Positions 9,591 to 17,105 of a DNA stretch of 64,000 nt are shown in pieces (position 1 is the stretch's first letter; the number at the start of each line of letters is the position of its first letter). The notes beneath the pieces are model-generated. The model ran no database searches, was not told the DNA's origin, and worked only from the letters and a program-made list of their open reading frames with translations. Source of the DNA: Lichenicoccus sp964247695 (GTDB lineage Bacteria > Pseudomonadota > Alphaproteobacteria > Acetobacterales > Acetobacteraceae); assembly GCA_964247695.1 (NCBI GenBank), contig CAXTVI010000009.1, forward strand, positions 1 to 64,000. The letters run 5' to 3'. The position numbers were made by a program, and so were the translations under genes.

Positions 9591-9669
9591 ACAACCTGTG
9601 CCGATATCGCCCTGTTCCCGCGGCGACCGGCAACGCCCAATTGGAGACGCAGCACGGAGGAACCCGACA

Positions 9670-10548
9670 ATGTCCAGCATCGACCCATCGATCTTCAGCC
9701 TCGGCAGCCGGACGGTGCGCCGGCTCGGCTACGGCGCCATGCAGCTGGCCGGCCCGGGGGTGTTCGGGCCACCCCGTGATCATGCGACGGCCCTGGCGGT
9801 GCTGCGCGCGGCGGTGGCGAGCGGGATCGACCACATAGACACCAGCGATTTCTACGGCCCGCACGTCACCAACAAGCTGATCCACGAGGCCCTGGCGCCC
9901 TACCCTGACGACCTCGTCATCGTCACCAAGGTCGGCGCCCGGCGGGGCGATGATGCCTCCTGGCAACCTGATTTCTCCGCCGAGGGCCTCACCCGCGCAG
10001 TGCATGACAACCTGCGCCATCTCGGGCTCGACGCCCTGGCCGTGGTCAACCTCCGGCTGATGTTCGGCGTGCACGGCCCTGCCGAGGGCTCGCTCGAGGC
10101 GCCGCTTACCGTCCTGGCCGAGCTGCAGCGCCAGGGGCTGGTGCGCCATATCGGGCTGAGCAACGCCACGCGCACGCAGATCGCGCAGGGGCGCGGCCTC
10201 TGCGACATCGTCTGCGTGCAGAACAACTACAATCTGGCGCATCGCGAGGATGACGCGCTGATCGACGAGCTGGCGCGCGACGGCGTCGCGTACGTGCCGT
10301 TCTTCCCGCTCGGCGGCTTCACCCCGCTGCAATCCTCCATCCTGACCGATGTGGCCGCCCGTCTGGAGGCAACGCCGATGCAGGTAGCGCTCGCATGGCT
10401 GCTGCACCGCTCGCCCAACATCCTGCTGATCCCAGGCACCTCTTCGCTCGCGCATCTTGCGGAGAACGGCGCGGCCGCGCGGCTGGCCCTGCCGGCGGAC
10501 ATCCTCGGCGAGCTGGACCAGGTGGCAGGGAGCCACTCCGGGTCCTAA
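9670..10548 (+). CDS. pdxI: Aldo/keto reductase, PdxI (YdbC) type, probable pyridoxal reductase
   Basis: NADPH-dependent oxidoreductase of 292 aa. The long motifs VVNLRLM, GPAEGS and VPFFPLGGFTPLQSS, plus ALAWLLHRSPNILLIPGTSS, match E. coli YdbC, now PdxI, which reduces pyridoxal to pyridoxine. The AKR catalytic Asp and Tyr (DTSDFYG) and Lys (VTKVG) are present. The usual active-site His position reads Asn (VVNLR), as I recall for YdbC itself. ATG 9670 has GGAGG 9 nt upstream. The TAA stop overlaps the TAG of the convergent b561-like gene. Activity on pyridoxal is inferred from similarity. Confidence 0.82.
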   Translation: MSSIDPSIFSLGSRTVRRLGYGAMQLAGPGVFGPPRDHATALAVLRAAVASGIDHIDTSDFYGPHVTNKLIHEALAPYPDDLVIVTKVGARRGDDASWQPDFSAEGLTRAVHDNLRHLGLDALAVVNLRLMFGVHGPAEGSLEAPLTVLAELQRQGLVRHIGLSNATRTQIAQGRGLCDIVCVQNNYNLAHREDDALIDELARDGVAYVPFFPLGGFTPLQSSILTDVAARLEATPMQVALAWLLHRSPNILLIPGTSSLAHLAENGAAARLALPADILGELDQVAGSHSGS

Positions 10549-11189
10549 TCTGCGGGCGGCCGGTTGCCCGGATGCCGGGCATCCGGGCCCCACAGCGCCT
10601 GATACGTGCCGATCCCGCGCGAGGTCCGCAGCAGCCATGTGGCAATGCCGGCCTGTGACAAAGCCAGGACCGCCGCCACCCAGACCAGGGGCACCGGCCA
10701 GCCATACAGCCGCAGGCCGAGCAGCACCGTCACCGGGGCGAGCAGGATCGAGAGCCAGCCTGCCTGCTTGTGCCAGGCCTCGAAGGCGCGCCGGCGCGGC
10801 GTCATGTCATAGTGGTCGCCGCGCCAGGTCTCCGGGCGCTTCGGGTCGGCACGCGTCCCGGTCGGGCCGCCCTTGTCGCCGCGAAACCAGGTGCTGACGA
10901 TCTGCAGCGCGGCCAGGGTCAGCAGCAGCAGTCCGGTCTGAACATGCAGCAGGCCGAGCGCCAGCGCCCCGGTGGCGCGCCACGCCACCGCGAGGCCCGC
11001 CACGGCCACCGCGACTCCAGCATATTGCAGCACCCGGTGCAGCCACCACCAGGTCAGGTCCTCGACCACGCGCGGCCAGTCCTGGCGCGGCAGGACCTTG
11101 CGGGTGCGCGCGACCAGGGCGCCGAGGGGTAGCAGTACCAGCCATGCCACCACCATCAGGGCGCCGTGGATCAGGAAGGGATCGTGCAT
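10545..11189 (-). CDS. Cytochrome b561-like membrane protein
   Basis: Membrane protein of 214 aa with five or so helices. It resembles the cytochrome b561/ferric-reductase core (PF03188 type), in which four His ligate two b haems across the membrane. Candidate ligands are His8 (FLIHG), the His of LHRVLQYAG, LHVQTG and AWHKQAGW. Its partner, a DOMON or other electron-accepting domain, is not encoded next to it. Its gene is convergent with the aldo-keto reductase gene (4-nt overlap of stops) and divergent from the BamF-like lipoprotein gene. It probably moves electrons across the inner membrane; donor and acceptor are unknown. Confidence 0.7.
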   Translation of the reverse strand: MHDPFLIHGALMVVAWLVLLPLGALVARTRKVLPRQDWPRVVEDLTWWWLHRVLQYAGVAVAVAGLAVAWRATGALALGLLHVQTGLLLLTLAALQIVSTWFRGDKGGPTGTRADPKRPETWRGDHYDMTPRRRAFEAWHKQAGWLSILLAPVTVLLGLRLYGWPVPLVWVAAVLALSQAGIATWLLRTSRGIGTYQALWGPDARHPGNRPPAD

Positions 11190-11274
11190 AGCCAGGATCC
11201 GGACAGGATTGCGAGAGTGCGGGGTGCCTTGCGTCCGCTTGCCGGAATTCCGGGTTTGGCGCTAGAGAAGCGCC

Positions 11275-11847
11275 ATGTCGCCCGCATCCCTCCTCCGCTC
11301 GCGCCGACCGGCGTCGCTGGCATTTACGGTCCTGATGGCGTCCGGCCTGTCCCTGTGTGCGTGCTCGTCGCGCGAGGTCGAGCGGGATTTCGGCCTCGTG
11401 CGCGATGCTCCCGACGAATACACCGTGACCACCCGGGCACCGCTGTCGATGCCGCCGGATGCAAGGCTTGCGAGTCCTACGCCGGGCGCCGACCGGCCGC
11501 AGGAGCAGAGCACGCGCACCCAGGCGCTGGAGACGCTGGCGCCCGATGTGGCCCTGCAGGGCGAGAACGGTGGTCCGTCGCCGGGCCAGGCGGCGCTGGT
11601 GCGGGACGCGGCCCATGCCTCGGCGGCTCCTGCCGGCACCGGCCGTGGCGAGCTCGACCATCCGGATACAGGCTTCGTCAACGAGTTGATGTTCTGGCAT
11701 GGCGGTGGGCAGCCCGGGTCGCTGGTCGATACCGACGCCGAGCGCCGGCGGCTGCAGGAAAATGCTGCACTCGGCCGCGCGCCGACCGATGGCGCCACGC
11801 CGACGGTCAAGGAAAGCAAGCCCGGCTTCTTCCAAAGCCTCTTCTGA
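11275..11847 (+). CDS. DUF3035/BamF-like lipoprotein
   Basis: Predicted outer-membrane lipoprotein of 190 aa. The signal sequence ends LSLCAC with a lipobox Leu at -3. RDAPDEYTVTTRAPLSMPPD just after it is the signature of the DUF3035 family, whose member BamF is a lipoprotein of the alphaproteobacterial BAM complex that inserts outer-membrane beta-barrels. The rest is low-complexity and ends KPGFFQSLF, like relatives. The gene is monocistronic, followed by a 170-bp gap before mutL. Confidence 0.8.
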   Translation: MSPASLLRSRRPASLAFTVLMASGLSLCACSSREVERDFGLVRDAPDEYTVTTRAPLSMPPDARLASPTPGADRPQEQSTRTQALETLAPDVALQGENGGPSPGQAALVRDAAHASAAPAGTGRGELDHPDTGFVNELMFWHGGGQPGSLVDTDAERRRLQENAALGRAPTDGATPTVKESKPGFFQSLF

Positions 11848-11957
11848 GAAGGCCGCCCGGGAATGCGCCACGGCGGTCATCCGACGCGCCTTGCCTGCGC
11901 CTTGTTGGTCACGGCCAGGAGGCGCTCCGCTCCGGTGCTCGAACAGTCACGCCGGGT

Positions 11958-11974
11958 GGCGCCAGGCTGGCGCC
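11958..11974. repeat. Perfect inverted repeat upstream of mutL
   Basis: GGCGCCAG-G-CTGGCGCC is an 8-bp perfect inverted repeat around a single base (a 6-bp stem with a 5-nt loop if folded). It lies between the BamF-like gene and mutL. There is no T-run after it. It may be a weak terminator for the lipoprotein gene or just a chance GC palindrome. Confidence 0.35.
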
Positions 11975-12017
11975 TCTGACACACCCTGATCCATACCCAA
12001 ACGGTCTTTAGGCGGCG

Positions 12018-13820
12018 ATGACGCAACCCGCGGCAGCCTTGGCCGGGACCCCACCGGTCATTCGGCGGCTGAGCGGTGAGCTTGTGAACCGGATCGCGGC
12101 CGGCGAGGTGATCGAGCGGCCGGCGGCGGTGGTCAAGGAGCTGGTCGAGAACGCGATCGATGCCGGGGCCAGGCGCATTGCGGTCAGCCTTGATGGCGGC
12201 GGGATCACGCGCATCAGCGTTACCGACGATGGCAGCGGCATGGCCCCGGAGCAATTGGTGCTCGCGGTCGAACGGCACTGCACCTCGAAGCTCTCCGACG
12301 AGACGCTGGTTCGGATCGCAACCCTGGGGTTCCGCGGCGAGGCGCTGCCGTCGATCGGCGCCGCCGCGCGCCTCTGCGTCGCCTCGCGTCCGCATGACGC
12401 GGCCGAGGCCTGGCAGATCCGGGTCGATGGCGGTTTGGTCACCGAACCGCACCCCTGTGCGGGACCGCCAGGGACGCGGGTCCTGGTCGAGGAGCTGTTC
12501 TTCGCCACCCCCGCCCGGCGGAAATTCCTCAAGACGCCGCGCATCGAGTCCGGCCACGCCGAGACCGTGCTGCGGCGGCTGGCGCTGGCGACGCCGCAGG
12601 TGGCGTTCAGCCTCGAAATCGACGGCCGCATGGTGCTGGAGCTGCCGGTGCAGGACCGGCTCGCCCGGGTGTCCACCCTGCTCGCGGAGGCCGGCGCGGC
12701 CAGGCCGCTCGACCTGCTCGCCGTCGCCGGCGAGCGGGACGGCATCGCCTTGAGCGGCTATGCCTGCGGCGCGGCGATGCACCGGGCCACTGCGTCCGGG
12801 CAGTATCTGGTGGTGAACAGCCGCCCGGTCGCCGACCCGGTGCTGCGCACCGCGGTCCGGGTTGCCTACCGGCACGTCATCGTGCATGGCCGGCATCCGG
12901 TGGTGGCGCTGTTCCTCGACATCCCTCCCGAGCGGATCGACGTGAACGTGCATCCGGCCAAGACCGAGCTGCGGTTCGCCGAGGCCGACACGGTGCGCGC
13001 GCTGGTGATTGGCAGCCTGGGCCGTGCGCTGTCCGGCGGTGCCGGCCACGGCGGGGTGCAGGCCCTGCAGTCGCGGCCGCGCGGGCCGGGCATGATCTGG
13101 GCACCCCCCGAACGAGCCTCTCCGCCGGGGTTTGCCGAAGCGACCCTGGCCTTCGACGCGGCGCCGCGGGCACGGGTGCTGGACGCGCCGGCCCCGGAGG
13201 CTGTGGCGCCGCCGCCCGATCATCCGCTGGGTGCGGCGGTGGCGCAGGTGCTCGACACCTATGTGATCGCGGTTGCGGCCGATGGCGGCCTGGTGCTGGT
13301 CGACCAGCATGCCGCGCATGAGCGGCTGACCCAGGAGGCGCTGCAGGCGCAGTATCTCGGCGGCGCCGTGGCGGCGCAGCGGCTGCTGCTGCCCGAGGTG
13401 GTGGACCTGCCGCGTGGCGCTGCCGCAGCCCTGCTCGAGCAGGCCGCGTCGCTCGCCGCCCTGGGCATCGAGATCGAGGCGTTCGGCGGGGCCAGCGTCC
13501 TGGTGCGCACGCTGCCGGCGCTGCTCGGCAGTCCCGATCCGGCGGCGCTGCTGCGCGATCTCGCCGACGAGGTGCTGGAGCCCGACGGTGTCGGCGAGGC
13601 GGCCGGCAGCGCCGCGCTCGACCGGCGCACCCTCGAGGTGATCGCGCGCATGGCCTGCCACGGCAGCATACGCGCCGGCCGCCGACTGTCGCGCGACGAG
13701 ATGGACGCGCTGCTGCGGCGCATGGAGACGACGCCACGCGCCGATACCTGCTCGCACGGCCGCCCGACCTGGCTCAAGCTCAGCCGGAACGAGATCGAGC
13801 GCCTGTTCGGCCGGGCCTGA
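12018..13820 (+). CDS. mutL: DNA mismatch repair protein MutL, endonuclease type
   Basis: MutL (600 aa) couples mismatch recognition by MutS to strand excision. The N-terminal GHKL ATPase has NRIAAGEVIERP, ELVENAIDAGA, DDGSGM and the FRGEALPSI lid. The C-terminal dimerisation domain carries the nicking endonuclease motif DQHA-x2-E-x4-E, with QRLLLP, an ACHGSIRAG segment and CSHGRPT as further metal-site elements. This strand-nicking type serves organisms without MutH. The C-terminus LFGRA is complete. ATG 12018 immediately precedes the conserved N-terminus. Confidence 0.96.
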   Translation: MTQPAAALAGTPPVIRRLSGELVNRIAAGEVIERPAAVVKELVENAIDAGARRIAVSLDGGGITRISVTDDGSGMAPEQLVLAVERHCTSKLSDETLVRIATLGFRGEALPSIGAAARLCVASRPHDAAEAWQIRVDGGLVTEPHPCAGPPGTRVLVEELFFATPARRKFLKTPRIESGHAETVLRRLALATPQVAFSLEIDGRMVLELPVQDRLARVSTLLAEAGAARPLDLLAVAGERDGIALSGYACGAAMHRATASGQYLVVNSRPVADPVLRTAVRVAYRHVIVHGRHPVVALFLDIPPERIDVNVHPAKTELRFAEADTVRALVIGSLGRALSGGAGHGGVQALQSRPRGPGMIWAPPERASPPGFAEATLAFDAAPRARVLDAPAPEAVAPPPDHPLGAAVAQVLDTYVIAVAADGGLVLVDQHAAHERLTQEALQAQYLGGAVAAQRLLLPEVVDLPRGAAAALLEQAASLAALGIEIEAFGGASVLVRTLPALLGSPDPAALLRDLADEVLEPDGVGEAAGSAALDRRTLEVIARMACHGSIRAGRRLSRDEMDALLRRMETTPRADTCSHGRPTWLKLSRNEIERLFGRA

Positions 13821-13920
13821 CGCCACCGGCGCGCAGCGTGTGCAGCCGCCATGCGCTGTGCAGCACGGCGCAAGCCGTCTAGGTTGGCGGCTGCCCGCCC
13901 ACGGATGATCGAGACCCACG

Positions 13921-15447
13921 TTGCATCTGCCGCTGCTCTTCCTGGTCACCTTCCTGCCCCTGCTGGGTGCCCTCGTTCTGCTGCTGATGCGCGGCGCGCC
14001 CGGCAGGATCGACGATGCCTCGCGCTGGATCGCGCTGTGGACCAGCCTGGTGGTGTGGGCCCTCTCGGTGGTGCTCTGGATCGGCTACGACCCCTCCGTC
14101 GCCGGGTTCCAGTTCCAGGAGCGCGCCGCCTGGATGCCGGCGCTCGGCATCTCGTTCCACCTCGGGCTCGACGGCATCAGCCTGCTGTTCGTGCTGCTGG
14201 CGACCACGCTGACGCCGATCGCCATCCTCGCCTCCTGGCGGCTGATCGAGAGCCGGGTGCGCGACTACATGCTGGCGATCCTGCTGCTGGAGACCACGCT
14301 GATCGGGGTGTTCGCGGCGCTGGATTTCGTCGTGTTCTACGTGTTCTACGAGGCGACCCTGATCCCGGCGAGCCTGCTGATCGGCATCTGGGGCGGTTCC
14401 CGCCGGGTGTTCGCGTCGCTCAAGTTCTTCCTGTTCACCTTCGGCGGCTCGCTGTTCATGCTGATCGCGCTGATCGCGATGTGGCAGATCGCCGGCACCA
14501 CCGACATCCCGACCTTGCTGGCGACCCACTTCACGCCGCATGCGCAGGGCTGGATGTTCCTGTGCTTCCTGCTCGCCTTCGGGGTGAAGCTGCCGGTCTT
14601 CCCGCTGCATGGCTGGCTGCCGGACGCCTATGCCGAGGCGCCCGCGCCGGCCACCGCGATGATCGCAGGCGTGCTGTCCAAGGCCGGCGCCTACGGCTTC
14701 CTGCGGTTCGCGATCTCGATGCTGCCGGACGCGGCGCATGTGGCGGCCCCGTGGATGATCGGGCTCGGCATCGTCGCCGTGATCTATGCCGCCGCGGTCG
14801 CACTCGCGCAGACCGACATGAAGCGCATGATCGCGTACTCGTCGTTCTCGCACATGGGCCTGGTGCTGGTCGGACTGTTCACCCTGAATGCGCCCGGCGT
14901 CGCCGGCGCGGTGTTCCAGATGCTCAGCCACGGCATCATCATCGCGGGCCTGTTCCTTGCCATCGCCATGCTGTCGAGCCGCGCCGGCACCGGCGAGATC
15001 GCGGGGTTCGGCGGCGTTGCGCACCGGATGCCGAAGCTTGCGACGCTGGCGATGCTGTTCGCGATGGCCAATATCGGCCTGCCCGGCACCGGCGCCTTTG
15101 TCGGCGAGCTGCTGGTGATGATCGGCGCGATCCAGGTCGGCTTCTGGGTGGCGCTGCTGTCCGGCATGAGCATGATCCTGGGTGCTGTGTACATGCTGGT
15201 GCTGTACCGCCGGGTGATGTTCGGGGCCGCGCGCGGGGTGATCGGCACGCTGCGCGACATGACCGGACCGGAACTCGCGGTGCTGGCGCCGCTTGCCCTC
15301 ATCACGCTTTGGATGGGCATCTACCCGTCCTCCTTCACCCGGGTGTTCGACCCCGGCGTGCGGGTGCTGGCGCAGATGGAGCATGACAGCCAGTCCGGGC
15401 CGCGCCAGGCGTCGATCCCGGGCGGCGTGTCGGTGGCGACGCGATGA
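13921..15447 (+). CDS. nuoM: Orphan NuoM-like complex I antiporter subunit (TTG start)
   Basis: Proton-translocating membrane subunit related to NuoM of NADH:quinone oxidoreductase (508 aa, about 14 helices). The key pathway residues are kept: Glu144 (FYEATLIP), Lys223 (GVKLPVFPLHGWLPDAYAEAP) and Lys254 (LSKAGAYGF), so it should be functional. Translation must start at TTG 13921: an in-frame stop lies at 13906 and no ATG or GTG lies between. No other nuo genes are in the window. It follows mutL by 100 bp, and its stop overlaps the P450 start as ATGA. It may be the true NuoM displaced from its operon, or an extra copy. Confidence 0.88.
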   Translation: MHLPLLFLVTFLPLLGALVLLLMRGAPGRIDDASRWIALWTSLVVWALSVVLWIGYDPSVAGFQFQERAAWMPALGISFHLGLDGISLLFVLLATTLTPIAILASWRLIESRVRDYMLAILLLETTLIGVFAALDFVVFYVFYEATLIPASLLIGIWGGSRRVFASLKFFLFTFGGSLFMLIALIAMWQIAGTTDIPTLLATHFTPHAQGWMFLCFLLAFGVKLPVFPLHGWLPDAYAEAPAPATAMIAGVLSKAGAYGFLRFAISMLPDAAHVAAPWMIGLGIVAVIYAAAVALAQTDMKRMIAYSSFSHMGLVLVGLFTLNAPGVAGAVFQMLSHGIIIAGLFLAIAMLSSRAGTGEIAGFGGVAHRMPKLATLAMLFAMANIGLPGTGAFVGELLVMIGAIQVGFWVALLSGMSMILGAVYMLVLYRRVMFGAARGVIGTLRDMTGPELAVLAPLALITLWMGIYPSSFTRVFDPGVRVLAQMEHDSQSGPRQASIPGGVSVATR

Positions 15448-16826
15448 CCGCCATGATGATTGCCGTGCGCGATGCCATCGATCCTGCGATCCTGCCGGCG
15501 CCGCGCCTGAAGGCGGGGCGGCGCTCGCAGGTCGAGGCTTTCCTGGTGCTGCGTCGCAACCCGCTGGAGCTGTGGGGGCCGGACGCCTACCGGCACCTGG
15601 TGCTGCCCGGCCGCTTCCTCGGCCGCGAGCAGATGCTGCTGAACGACCCCGCCGCCATCCGGCACGTCCTGCTCGGCAACCACGAGAACTACCAGCGTAG
15701 CGCGCCCACCCGGCGCGTGCTGCGGCCTGTGCTGGGCGAGGGGCTGTTCCTGGCCGAGGGCGAGGCCTGGCGGCACCAGCGCCGGGTGATCGCGCCGAGC
15801 CTGGCGCCGCGTGTCATGCCGATCCTGGTGCGCCACATCCTGCGCGTGTGCGACACGTTCGAGACCGAGCTCGCCTCGCGCATCGGACATCCGGTCGAGC
15901 TGCTCTCGGTGCTGCAGCGCCTCACGCTGGACGTGGCCGGGCAGTCGATGTTCTCGCTGGAGATGGGCCGATTCGGGCCCGACATGCGGGCGCTGATGCT
16001 GCGCTACGCGCTGAACTACGCCAAGGTCGGCGTGCTCGACCTGATGCTGCCCGGGCATGTGCGCTCGCCGCTGGATCGCGGCCGCGAACAGTTCCGCACC
16101 GACTGGCTGGCCCTGATGGACCGCATCATCGAGGCGCGCGACCGGGGCACGCGTGAGGACGACGCACCGCGCGACCTGCTCGACCTGCTGCGCGCCGCGC
16201 GCGACCCCGAGACCGGCGAGGGCTTCAACCATGCGCAGCTGCGCGACGAGGTTTCCACCCTGATCCTGGCTGGTCACGAGACCACCGCGGTCTCGCTGTT
16301 CTGGGCCTGCTTCATCGCGGCAAGGCTGCCCGGGCACCAGGAGCGCCTGGCGGCCGAGGCGGAGGCTGCCGACCTGGAGGCACCGGATGCGGTCTCCCGG
16401 CTGCCTTTCACCCGTGCCTTCCTCGACGAGACGCTGCGGCTGTATCCGCCCGCCTACCTGATCGTGCGCGAGGCGCAGGCGGCGGACGAGATCGCGGGCC
16501 GTGCGGTGGCACCCGGCACCATCGTCAGCATCTCGCCGTGGGTGCTGCACCGGCATCACGCGCATTGGCGCGACCCGGCGCGGTTCGACCCGCAGCGCTT
16601 CCTGCCGGGTGCGACACCGCCGGATCGTATGGTGTACCTGCCGTTCGGCGCCGGGCCGCGCATCTGCGTGGGCGCGCAGTTCGCGCTGAGCGAGGGGGTG
16701 CTGGTGCTGGCGCGGCTGCTGCGGCGCTACCGGCTGGCGCTGATCGGACAGCCTGACGTGCGGCCACGGGGATTGATCACGACCCAGCCGGACCGGCGGG
16801 TGCCGTTCCTGCTGACGGCCCGGTAA
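15444..16826 (+). CDS. Cytochrome P450
   Basis: Soluble bacterial P450 monooxygenase (460 aa). Motifs seen: I-helix AGHETTAV (oxygen activation), K-helix ETLR, a PERF-like DPARFDPQRF stretch, and haem loop FGAGPRICVGAQF with Cys408 as the axial ligand. There is no N-terminal anchor and no fused reductase. The start overlaps the nuoM stop (ATGA), implying translational coupling with a respiratory gene. No ferredoxin or ferredoxin reductase is adjacent, so redox partners must come from elsewhere. Substrate is unknown; the general pattern resembles CYP4/CYP102-like fatty acid or terpenoid hydroxylases. Confidence 0.93.
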   Translation: MTAMMIAVRDAIDPAILPAPRLKAGRRSQVEAFLVLRRNPLELWGPDAYRHLVLPGRFLGREQMLLNDPAAIRHVLLGNHENYQRSAPTRRVLRPVLGEGLFLAEGEAWRHQRRVIAPSLAPRVMPILVRHILRVCDTFETELASRIGHPVELLSVLQRLTLDVAGQSMFSLEMGRFGPDMRALMLRYALNYAKVGVLDLMLPGHVRSPLDRGREQFRTDWLALMDRIIEARDRGTREDDAPRDLLDLLRAARDPETGEGFNHAQLRDEVSTLILAGHETTAVSLFWACFIAARLPGHQERLAAEAEAADLEAPDAVSRLPFTRAFLDETLRLYPPAYLIVREAQAADEIAGRAVAPGTIVSISPWVLHRHHAHWRDPARFDPQRFLPGATPPDRMVYLPFGAGPRICVGAQFALSEGVLVLARLLRRYRLALIGQPDVRPRGLITTQPDRRVPFLLTAR

Positions 16827-16841
16827 TCGCCAAAATGCAAC

Positions 16842-16875
16842 GAAGGCCCCGGAACCTTGCGGTTCCGAGGCCTTC
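16842..16875 (-). terminator. Rho-independent terminator of the 24-codon ORF
   Basis: Arms of 15 nt at 16842-16856 and 16861-16875 flank a 4-nt loop. On the minus strand all 15 positions pair, one as G-U, the loop is the GNRA tetraloop GCAA, and TTGCATTTT follows. On the plus strand the same site gives an A-C mismatch and a UUGC loop. The asymmetry shows that it is read from the minus strand. Confidence 0.8.
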
Positions 16876-16907
16876 CATTGTCTGAGGGTTGAAGCCGAAC
16901 CGCTAGG

Positions 16908-16982
16908 TCAGGCCGCGGTCTCGATGGAAACAGCGAGGGCCCAGGTCGATCCGTGCGAAACCTCTGGCAAACAATGAGACAC
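16908..16982 (-). CDS. Candidate 24-codon small ORF with extreme ribosome binding site
   Basis: GTG start at 16982, stop TGA at 16908-16910. The predicted peptide is (V/M)SHCLPEVSHGSTWALAV-SIETAA. I know no family for it. It has one Cys, two His and one Trp, and no signal peptide or PqqA-type E-x3-Y motif. Support comes from context: an AAAGGAGG-type Shine-Dalgarno sequence ends 7 nt before the start, a plausible promoter lies upstream and a strand-specific terminator 33 nt downstream. Together they form a self-contained 200-bp transcription unit between convergent P450 and divergent Old Yellow Enzyme genes. It could be a small protein, a leader peptide or the coding core of an sRNA. Confidence 0.55.
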   Translation of the reverse strand: MSHCLPEVSHGSTWALAVSIETAA

Positions 16983-16998
16983 TGGATCACCTCCTTTC
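16983..16998 (-). promoter_or_regulatory. Shine-Dalgarno sequence complementary to the whole 16S tail
   Basis: The minus strand reads GAAAGGAGGTGATCCA, followed by the G of the GTG start. These 17 bases (16982-16998) are the exact complement of the CTGGATCACCTCCTTTC end of alphaproteobacterial 16S rRNA. Ordinary Shine-Dalgarno sites pair over 4-7 bases. GGAGG lies 7 nt from the start codon. Confidence 0.75.
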
Positions 16999-17014
16999 GG
17001 TTGTTGATGCTTGA

Positions 17015-17044
17015 ACACTAGGCGGATCACGCCAAGCTTTTCAA
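17015..17044 (-). promoter_or_regulatory. Possible sigma-70-type promoter of the small ORF
   Basis: On the minus strand TTGAAA (17039-17044) is followed after 18 bp by TAGTGT (17015-17020). Both are partial matches to -35/-10 consensus. The implied start near 17008 gives a short leader ending at the strong ribosome site. Weak evidence on its own, but well placed. Confidence 0.4.
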
Positions 17045-17105
17045 GTGATTCGCGTGGATGTTCGCTCCGGACGCCATGCGGGCCTCAACTGCAGACGAGA
17101 TAAGC

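Noticed and set aside
11958..11974. Terminator for the BamF-like gene
   Set aside because: Perfect palindrome, but very short loop and no T-run. Kept only as a repeat.
16982..16998. Exact match to the 3' end of 16S rRNA on the plus strand
   Set aside because: Only 17 nt match and no upstream 16S sequence is present, so it is not an rRNA gene fragment. On the minus strand it makes sense as a Shine-Dalgarno sequence.
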